DNA of 64,000 nucleotides. Origin: Lineus longissimus (lineage: Eukaryota > Nemertea > Pilidiophora > Heteronemertea > Lineidae). Position numbers and translations under genes: made by a program. The notes under the pieces are model-generated. The model was not told the origin of the DNA. It worked only from the letters and a program-made list of their open reading frames with translations, and searched no databases. The stretch spans positions 5,952,001 through 6,016,000 of the forward strand of contig NC_088319.1 in the NCBI RefSeq assembly GCF_910592395.1, read 5' to 3'. Each line of letters starts with the position of its first letter. Positions within the stretch are counted from its first letter, which is position 1. This document shows positions 55,736-64,000 of the stretch, in pieces.

Positions 55736-58700
55736 GAAACAGAGAAAAACGTGTCTCTGCGCACAAAAACAACCCATGCCTGGGTGTGCAAAACAACCGC
55801 GAAGCATAAGTTACCGAACTCAACTTGGCAGCAACTCATGGTAAGCGGTGGCAGTGAAATCGATGGTAGACCATCAAGCCTAACGGAGCAAACTTCGCGG
55901 AACGCTATGTTACCGGTCGTTCAGCGCCCGCCAAACCACTTTAATTTGTGGAGCTTTGAACAACTCGGCCTCGGTTTCCAGAACAAGCAGTGTTTTAAGG
56001 CGTGTAAGAAAGTGAGTAATCCTTTGATACCTGCTTACAACATTGCACAACAGATTTTTGATGGTGCTTCTCGGAGGTTTCAACTGCAGATCATAGTGAT
56101 GTTTCTATGTCAATGTATCTATTGAAATTAGTACTATAATACCTTTAGAACATTGAGATGGGATTCATTACTGTACACTTACTCAGTGCTTTTGCTGTCA
56201 TCAGTTGATAGAGTTGAGGAAATATTCTTCATCCGCTATGAACTGATCATGCTGGCATGGCTGCCATCTGCGGAACAGCAAGAACATTTCGCTCGACACT
56301 TTGAGAAATCTGGATAGGAGCGGAAAAGGAGCACTTGGTCAGTGGTCATTATCCAAGGCGTCAGCTTGACCAGACCAATACTTACGTGGATTTATACGTT
56401 GGCTACAAACACGTTTAGTTAATGAATCAAGATAAGCACATGCTGCACTCAAATTCGTCAACATATATAGGGCTTCATGTTCAGTGCGGGGAGTCATAAA
56501 ACCAAACCACTACCCTGACATATCTGGGTTAAGGAAATCTGCATTTCACACCTCAATCTTGAGAGCACCATTCAGAGCGTAGACTGTACCATACTATTCG
56601 AGCATATTCTCTCTGCTAGAATTGGCGTCCATAGGACAGGTATTGCATGAATATTATGTGATCGTTATCATATATCACATCATTACCGGCGTCGTAGCCC
56701 TACTGGATTTTTGCCGGAGGTATGGAGTTCACTATAGGCTACTGCCGACATATGTTGGATATTTTACTTGCCCTGGCATAGACACTCAGGTACAAGGGAC
56801 CACGGCTTATAAGACACATCCGACAGACTCTCGAATATGTCAAACCTTGGATGTGAAGAACCAGGAATTTTAGTGCCTTGAAAGCCACGCAAATTCATCC
56901 AGAAATACAATCTTGGATTCTCCCCGGAATCAAACCATGGCAGCCAGCGGTGTTAACCATGAGGCTCTTGGAAACATAAAAGGTCATGAAAAATCTTCTC
57001 TGCAAAAGGAGCCGAGAAAATGAGGATTCGGTTCCGCATTTGAAAACATCTGCAAAGAGGGCATTTTCAACTCCAGCGAAGGAACGGCGATAACATGTCA
57101 ATAATCGTTCAACTTGAAGCACCTGCTTAATGGACGCTAATTCTGGCATTGAGAATAATTATAATCTTCTGAAAACCGCATTCAAATATCTTATTTTATC
57201 TCTGTAATATTTTTTTTGAACGGTGTCTGGTAAGACTGTACATGCAGGGCATGAGAAGGCTAGACGCCAACTCCTTTGTTAATGGGTATACAGGTTATCT
57301 TTGCCTATAACGTCTTCTATACCTTCTTGTACAACTGAAGATGTACCATACATTTAATTAGGCCCACAAAGGGGTGTCATCAGGAGTGGGTTTGAATACT
57401 CAAGAAATCTTTTTAGTAAACTCCGCCCTCTAGGCCTGGTCTTGCTCGGTCACGTATGATTATTCAAGAACCACTATCATGTACCCCATCGGGCCTCATT
57501 GCAATGTCATCCAAAGACGCTATAGGCAAGGATAACCTGTATTTCGGCGAATGTCTGCCTGCCTGGTATTAAGTGTTTACAGTAATTTGCAAAACAGTTA
57601 CAATGATGCTAGGTGTGATAGCTTTCATATGGACGGAGGTCGATCTGCATCATGATCATTCCGAATCAGATAAGATCAAAGAGGGACCAATCACCTCACC
57701 TCACGTCACTCACTCACTCAGGCAGGAAGGCTTAGAGTTGAATGTTACTTATCCTTTCACTTGATTGTGTAAACTTCGCCCGGGGGGGGGGGACACAGCT
57801 TCACTCTGTAAGCCAATCATAATGCTTGAAATGTCCCACTTAAGTCTTAAGCCTCCACGGGGCTGTTGCCCGATCTCAAGACTGATACTCTGTATTGATT
57901 ATTAGCGCTCCGACAATGTAGTTCTAAAATTCAAAAATGTGTAATTCATAAGCATTTGTTTCAAGTGAATAAATTAATCGCAGCAGCAACTCAAGTACTT
58001 CATTTTACATCAGTACGTTAAGGATGTTCATGCAAACACGAAAATGTATGGAAACGTGGTATAGATTGGATAAAGCTGATTTTATTGAGATTAATCGCGT
58101 GGCCCACCCTAATTAGCGCATTGTTATTGCCTCAACGACCCCCTTACTAATTCATGATACGACTAGCCGGGGGATGTACAATTAACTCGTCTTTTGGACA
58201 TTCATAAAGTTATTCCTGTGCTAAATCTATTTCAATCATTAATTTGTCAATTTCTTTCTAGAGTGAACTTATTCGGCTGAATAAAGCCATCATGTTGCAA
58301 AGATACTTATGAAAATACAAAATCTAAAGTAGGAATATGTTGATTAAATCTAGATCATTAACTGTATGAAATACTATTAAATTATTTTGAGAATTCTAGG
58401 TTATACACCACTTTGAAGTTTAGCCGAAATCAGTTGAAAAATTACCTATTGCTCAGTGAATTTTTTTAGTCAGGGGTCAAATGGAATCCCGTGGGAATTT
58501 TCGTATGAAATTTGCCGAGCGGTCTAAATCGATAGAAAATTGTTTCGGGAACACGAAAAAGATTGTCGGCAATGCGGCAATTACTTTTGACAACAGTTAT
58601 GGCCGTGACAATGGCAACGAGTTATAAAAAACTTCAATTTTTGTAAAAACGATTTTCTTCCAACTTAGTTATCGGAAATATACAATTTAAGTGTCCATTC

Positions 58701-60680
58701 ATATGTTTCCTTGTATCGACTATCGTTTAAACATACTAAGAAATTTGTTCAAGGTCAAAGTCATTGGAAAAGGTCAAGGTCAAATGAAGATTCGAAATTT
58801 GTTGAAGAAAAATTCACAAAATTTGTATTTATCCCTTCGCTGGATGATGGGTTTGGCGCTGTTAAGGGCATTTTTTACTGATATTTCAAATTCCACATAT
58901 CGTACATTCAGAATTAATAACAGAAACATTTTGGCACTGTGCCAATATTGATTTCGGTGGCCATCTTTCGAACAACGATTGCAACGTAAATTCATCATTT
59001 TTTGCCAACTTTCGTCATTTCTGTCAGTATTAAAAGAACACATGCATGTTTCTAGCACGTTATTAGTACATTGTGCATTCTTCATGCTTACAATATGAAA
59101 CTATGGATTGCGAGTGAAGGTGTCAGTGACGTGATGTCACAGCCTTTTCGTGACGCCAACCTCACGTGATCCTGTATAACATAGTAAAGTATACATGCGT
59201 AAGTCAAATAAAAACATTTCGAATATTGCTGGCATTCTCAAACACCGAGCACCATCCGAATAGTGTTTGCCCTAAAATCATGCAAAAGTCATGAGGTTAA
59301 CTTTAACTTGGTGTTAAGTCTAATGGACTTAATTTAAGGCGATAACGCCAGATTAAGTTAACGCCAGCCATGGCGATTTTTGTTTCGAACGAACGGGACC
59401 AGCATATATAGATTGATTGTAAAGGCCAGTATATTACAGCTTGGTTGAGATTTACAAAAACAACATTCCATCAGTGTTTGTCAAGGTTGGAAATGTCAAC
59501 CTCGCCCCTGCATGAAGCTAACAAAGGTTTGTTTGTTTCAAAAAGCTCAACACCGGACGGATTCATCGTCTGCATGGATTAACAGCTTCTTCCTCATTCT
59601 TTTTCTAACTGTATTTTCAGTTGTAAGTTAACAATATGGGCACAACAGGCACAGCCACCAGGTTTAGATGCGCACAGAATTAAATGCACATTTTCCATAC
59701 AACAAATAGGCCTATGTGTTTTTCCGACGAGTTAAATAATTATGATCATTAATACACGGAACGAGAATTTAGGTACCTGAATATTTTGGATTAAGTATAT
59801 CAAGAAGAAGAGACATGATGTCGGTCTTTGCTTGATATAACCAAAATATTAATCACTATTATATAATCACGCCAGCACTATTTTCATCATCATCAACTGC
59901 TTCATTACAAGTGTCGTCTTCCCCGGTATTCTCAGGTGCATTTTCAACATATTTGTCAACAAATTTCAAATCCGAAATTTATAATCCAATATTAACCAAT
60001 TAGGGGAAAGCTTACAAAAATGTAGGTGTTCATTTTATACCAGTATAACGGATATAGCTCTGCGTACACTGTATTGTACACCCCCCCCCCCCCCGCACCG
60101 GTGAGGGGCCGTGTTGACAATGTTGTATTTGAGCACTGTTCTAGCTGTTCTACCATGTCGGTAGGGGCTGGTAACTCAGCATATTCCATAAAGGTACATT
60201 TTTTCATACTATATATTGACACCTAATTTTGATCAGAAAAAGTCTCCCTTTTTGTTCCATCCTGTAAACAGTCGAACCATATTGGCTTCTTTTATACTTA
60301 ACAATCGATACAGCATCACTTTTTACACTTTATTGTGGCAATATCTTTTACTATGCTTTCTGACGAATCAACATCAATTAGGAGGATACCAACTATCAAC
60401 GGGCAATTCTGTTATCTCGCTGCATCGGGAAAAAATGAAATATGAAGAGTTACGAATAATGAAATACAAAGTTTGTTAATATATTCTATCGAGGATGGTT
60501 TTTCAAAGGATCTTTGATTGCTTGTGCTAGGTATGAACACCGATTCAATACGAGCCGTGTAAATGAATTCACACATATGACACCACAGGCCTCCATACTT
60601 AGTACTTCGTCGTTCGTATGGGTTGCGAAACCTGCCGATTGTAAAACGACGACAGGAAGATGTATTGACACCATCACTTT
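55736..60680 (+). other. Gene-poor stretch, little recognised
   Basis: About 57160-57245 repeats 18335-18425. Short GCGTGAC/GTGACG palindromes lie near 59120-59160. A tandem TCACCTCACGTCACTCACTCACTCA patch is at 57692. Open frames up to about 147 codons (55682-56125, 58691-58951) lack recognisable domains and overlap repeats. Confidence 0.4.
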
Positions 60681-60808
60681 ACTGTAATTCAGCTATTTTG
60701 TGAAATAGTTCAGGACAGGTCTTTCGCGCCAGGACTTCCGCGTGACTGTAATTCAGCTATTTTGTGAAATAGTTCAGGACAGGTCTTTCGCGCCAGGACT
60801 TCCGCGTA
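60681..60808 (+). repeat. Recent 64-bp tandem duplication
   Basis: Units 60681-60744 and 60745-60808 differ only at the last base. Each contains the hairpin CTATTTTGTGAAATAG and the word CTTTCGCGCCAGGACTTCCG. Confidence 0.95.
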
Positions 60809-61946
60809 CTGAAAATAACGAATAACGCATTATTTTTATTATCTAAAAGCTGAAAGAAAATTGGAAAAGCATCAAACACGTTCAAAAAAATAGTTTACTG
60901 ATGAACCAACCGAAGAACCAAACATACTGCCATAATAATCCCAATGGTCTTTTTACCGTCTATAGTTTGGTAAGGATACATTCCATCGGTATGCACACAA
61001 CATTGCAAGCTTTATGTGATATTTTGTTTAGTTGGATTCTACCATCAAATCTTAACATCACTGGGGATGGTGTGGAAGAAACATTGTCGTCATGCTGCAG
61101 TAAGATAGGTTCCGGTCTATTTGTTGAGCTACAAGTGGAAAGTTTTTGAATCCTCGTCAGATGGCGCTGAACTGTCCTCATAAAAGAAGAGAAATATGTC
61201 CAAAAATGTTTGAAGGGGCGGTTCACTATTATCAAAATTTTCACAAGAGTACAAGTTTTGAGACCCCCCCCCCCCCTTGAGAATGTACAAAATAAAATGT
61301 TGATTATTTTATTAAACAAACCTCGGCGTGAGGTATAATGCATATGGACGGATAATAAAATGGGGCCTGACATGGTATGGCATGGGGGAATGAGGTTTAT
61401 GAGTGGTATTCAATTCACAGCCACGTGTTTCGGTAATAATCAATCAATTTTGCGCCAAAATTAAATCGACATTTTTGTGTTTCTCTAAGAAGCGTACGCA
61501 GGCATATTGACCCCCTTCCCCCAGCGTACGGTTTGTACGCTCGTGTAAATGTTGATAATTGTGAAGTTTAAAGGTTTCATTTTGGTATGAAAAATATTGA
61601 TCGATAAAAAATGTTCACCTCTCTTCTTCTGAAGGTACCTTATGGTGACCTCACATTCAATATGTCATATATTTCCAATTAGCCTTCTATACAGTATATA
61701 AAATGACTATAGTGACATTTTTCATTTGATTTGCACTTGTCATTCAAAAATCATCTGAGGTCAGTTTAATTGCTTCCGAGATTAAACTGTCAACCTCGGT
61801 TCCAGTACTGTACATCTAATGGTTTAAATGAATGGAAATGGCACTCGAGAAACTCATAGAATCAAAGTTGAAGTGCGTACCACGGAGAAGACAGTGTTTC
61901 AGTCATTTCTGTCAATGGAAATTCGAGTTAAGAAATAATAGCACCC
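60809..61946 (+). other. No gene or element recognised
   Basis: AT-rich with one C run (61265-61276). The open frames are unremarkable. Confidence 0.4.
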
Positions 61947-61949
61947 TAA

Positions 61950-62060
61950 GGCCCGTATGCACCAGAGAAGATCAGATCAAGGCTTGAGTACGACTCCATT
62001 AAGTCAGTCTCAAATTCTGAGCCATAACTGGTATGCACCAGAGAAGATCAGCTTTAGCTT
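61950..62060 (+). mobile_element. Candidate PIF/Harbinger-type terminus
   Basis: GGCCCGTATGCACCAGAG follows TAA (the 3-bp TAA/TTA target preference of PIF/Harbinger). The word GTATGCACCAGAGAAGATCA occurs twice (61955 and 62031). The second copy lies in a hairpin, CTGGTATGCACCAG. The Myb/SANT-like gene downstream fits such an element. No matching right end is seen before the window ends. Confidence 0.45.
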
Positions 62061-62229
62061 TACTGATCCGGCTCAGTGGAGCTGAGCTGGAACTTGATCC
62101 TTCAGGGCAGTGACCTAGTTGTCAATTTCCTGGTTTGAATAGGATTGGTAATGATGAACTCGTTTGGGGAAGGCCTATGTCCCTGTGTTAAACTGCTAGT
62201 TGTTGGTTTGATGCCGCTGTGCGTACATC

Positions 62230-62967
62230 ATGGCAGATCAGACTCCATCTACAATGAGTAAAAAACGAAGCAAACCGTATTCTAAAGTGGAAAAAGCTGT
62301 TTTATTGGAACTTATCGACGATTACAAAGACATTATTGAAAACAAAAAGCATGATTCCAAGGTTTCAAAGAAAAAGGAACTTGCGTGGGACAGTGTTACT
62401 AGAAAATACAACTCGGAACCAAATGTACACCATCGAGATAAAGCACAGCTCAAGACGTTTTGGAAAAATGTTAAAATGAGAGCAAAGAAGGACATTGCTG
62501 AAGAAAAGCGTGAAAGGATGGCAACAGGGGGTGGGAAAGATCCCTCAACTGTTGACAGCATGAGGGAACGAGTCTCGTCGATGATCCCTTCGCAGATACG
62601 GCCACTTCTGAACCCATTCGATGATGATGTTGAAATGGAAGATGATGATAATTTCGACATTCCTGAAAGAGTTGAAAACTCTTCTACCTCATCACACCCA
62701 TCATCACATAGCCTCCAAACGCTTTCTCTGCAATCCGGAACTACTGGGGGAAAAGCTGCATCCAGAATTTCGTCCTCGGATTCTCCTGCAACACAACGTA
62801 CATTACCGTCAGCTGCGTTCGGGAGTGCTAAATCGTTACTTCAATCGTCCGACGCATTATCTGCCACTAGTTCGAGGGTGTCAAACTCCACGGCCTGCAA
62901 TTATAACAGAAGGAACAACCGTGAAGCAACTGTTACGGATGATGCCTGTACCTCTGAAATACGTTGA
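62230..62967 (+). CDS. Myb/SANT-like DNA-binding protein (MSANTD3/Harbinger-associated type), interrupted
   Basis: Intronless frame from ATG (context CATCATGG) to TGA at 62965-62967, 245 codons. Residues about 12-95 form a Myb/SANT-like domain: YSKVEKAVLLELIDDYKDII, AWDSVTRKYNSE, LKTFWKNVKMRAKKDIAEEK, then TGGG and a SMIPSQIRPLLNPFDDD block, as in MSANTD3/FSBP-like proteins and the accessory Myb-like protein of Harbinger transposons. A serine-rich linker follows. The same frame continues past the TGA into a coiled coil (62968-63222), so the full protein was probably longer. It could be a domesticated gene or part of a transposon; the terminus at 61950 favours the latter. No transposase frame is visible. 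Confidence 0.7.
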   Translation: MADQTPSTMSKKRSKPYSKVEKAVLLELIDDYKDIIENKKHDSKVSKKKELAWDSVTRKYNSEPNVHHRDKAQLKTFWKNVKMRAKKDIAEEKRERMATGGGKDPSTVDSMRERVSSMIPSQIRPLLNPFDDDVEMEDDDNFDIPERVENSSTSSHPSSHSLQTLSLQSGTTGGKAASRISSSDSPATQRTLPSAAFGSAKSLLQSSDALSATSSRVSNSTACNYNRRNNREATVTDDACTSEIR

Positions 62968-63222
62968 ACTAGGAAAGAGGAACTGATTACATTTGCCAAA
63001 GCAGAGCACGAGCTAAAGATGAAATACTGGAGGATGAAAATCGATTTCGCCCAAAAAGAGCATGATGCCAAAATGAAAACGTACAAGAAACAGGCTGATA
63101 TGTTTGACAGGGTTCAGGGAAATGAGTGTGTCGACCAAAGTACGGAACTCATTGATGGGAGACACGATAGGCATACCCGTTTGCATTTATCGCCAGTGGT
63201 ATCTTGGTTGAATGTTGAATAA
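62968..63222 (+). CDS. Coiled-coil continuation of the Myb/SANT-like protein after an in-frame stop
   Basis: In the same frame as 62230-62967 and separated by one TGA. It encodes KEELITFAKAEHELKMKYWR, KIDFAQKEHDAKMKTYKKQA, a heptad-rich helix typical of the C-terminus of this family, then ends at TAA 63220-63222. The stop sits in CGT-TGA-ACT and could be a nonsense mutation, a sequencing error or, less likely, a read-through codon. Confidence 0.6.
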   Translation, partial: TRKEELITFAKAEHELKMKYWRMKIDFAQKEHDAKMKTYKKQADMFDRVQGNECVDQSTELIDGRHDRHTRLHLSPVVSWLNVE

Positions 63223-63530
63223 AATTTTGACAGATGATGTTGTCGGCTACTGATTATAGGCCGATAGTGAGGTGCACTTGTTAACTGTTAATCGGAGTAT
63301 GGACATCCATCCATGATTTTCGCCGATGTTTTGTGCCAGTTGGCTAAAATCAAGACTTTATTTAAATACATGTTTTTCATTACTCGCTTATTTTTACGTG
63401 GAATTGCACTGATTAGTTTTTTATCCAAACCCTACAGCAAAAGAGAAAACTTGTTTACATTCTGGACAAGTGTGTCAAAATGTAGGTTGTATCTGAAAAA
63501 GACAACCCATCCTGGACTTGCTCTTCATTT

Positions 63531-63604
63531 GTCCTTACATAAATGTAAGGACACACTCCCTTTAAAATACAAGACAAATTTGTCATGTATTTTAAAGGGA
63601 GTGT
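63531..63604 (+). repeat. Two adjacent near-perfect palindromes
   Basis: GTCCTTACAT-AA-ATGTAAGGAC (63531-63552) is perfect. It is followed at once by a 52-nt palindrome (63553-63604) from ACACTCCCTTTAAAATAC to GTATTTTAAAGGGAGTGT with one mismatch. This could be a very short MITE or a foldback scar; no gene to terminate is evident 330 bp upstream other than the Myb-like frame. Confidence 0.85.
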
Positions 63605-64000
63605 CCCGCCGTTTGGTTGTTTACGTTTTGGGATATCCTATCCTAAAATAGAAATCCTGCTATTTTTCTTTTATGTATTCATATCAGTGATCATTGTTAT
63701 TTGTCATCGAGTGATCGGAGACCATGCATAAATAACTGTGCTGGATGGTCAAAAATTTAAACAATCAAACTGCGGGAAAATTTGTAGGACTTATTTGATG
63801 CAAGATGGTAGAAAATACCAAAAATAGTAAAGTCTGTATTGAAATAACGTATTGAAAGAAGTATTGATTATTAAAATTTTCGATTCATTATCATGAATGT
63901 TTTACACATTGTTATTGCTGTCTACATGGATTTTATGAAAATAATGGTCTAGTGTCCCTGTGCATGCCAGATTCAGCATTGCAGAATGCATTGGTGAACC
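63605..64000 (+). other. No feature recognised
   Basis: AT-rich sequence to the window edge. Confidence 0.4.

Noticed and set aside
63313-63651. 112-codon frame as a protein
   Set aside because: It reads through the two palindromes and has unbiased composition.

Overview
The window is animal nuclear DNA: AT-rich, split genes with GT-AG introns, and many transposons. Protein style (giant fibronectin-type-III-like extracellular protein), the CGTCCGTCGTC-type interspersed repeats, Penelope-like, CR1/L2-like, Ty3/gypsy, pogo-like and PIF/Harbinger-like remnants and many short palindromic elements suggest a marine invertebrate (lophotrochozoan or invertebrate deuterostome). The sequence alone does not fix the phylum.

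Region 1 (1-44440, + strand) is dominated by one gene. I could place 33 exons whose splice phases match at all 32 junctions and which together give an open frame of 6797 nt (about 2264 residues) ending at a stop at 44438-44440. The 5' end lies outside the window. The product is a run of about 18 FN3-like repeats with a recurring core (W..F.D..SGI..Y...VGT.PGG.D, then TYY.TV.A.N..G, then SDGV.VD..PP), interrupted by a small cysteine-rich module (exon 21) and by a galactose-binding-like (DUF642/CBM-like) domain encoded almost entirely by one large exon (exon 28). No signal peptide or membrane segment is visible because the N-terminus is missing and the last exon has none.

The introns hold most of the mobile DNA. 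A 5.1-kb Ty3/gypsy LTR retrotransposon (5474-10559) has 215-bp LTRs, a 4-bp target duplication, a tRNA-Lys-type primer site, a PHD-like zinc finger between RNase H and integrase, and a pol in which the central reverse-transcriptase segment is deleted. Other intron residents are a Penelope-like fragment, a CR1/L2-like fragment, three copies of an about 90-bp palindromic MITE, several TIR elements (24108-25516, 26767-27011, 28357-28594, 33378-33904, 42244-43728), a foldback pair at 22883-23440, and dispersed repeat families present twice in this gene.

Region 2 (44441-64000) has no exon of the FN3 gene that I can recognise. It holds an inverted pair of tRNA-derived SINEs, one split by a CR1/L2-like LINE; a possible first exon of a secreted protein behind a TATA box (46143-46579); a three-exon, frame-broken pogo-like transposase on the minus strand (48689-50355); SINEs; a possible solo LTR; a fragment of a recurrent transposon-type protein (52694-53196); a recent 64-bp tandem duplication; and an intronless Myb/SANT-like gene (62230-63222) with one in-frame stop, behind a Harbinger-like terminus.
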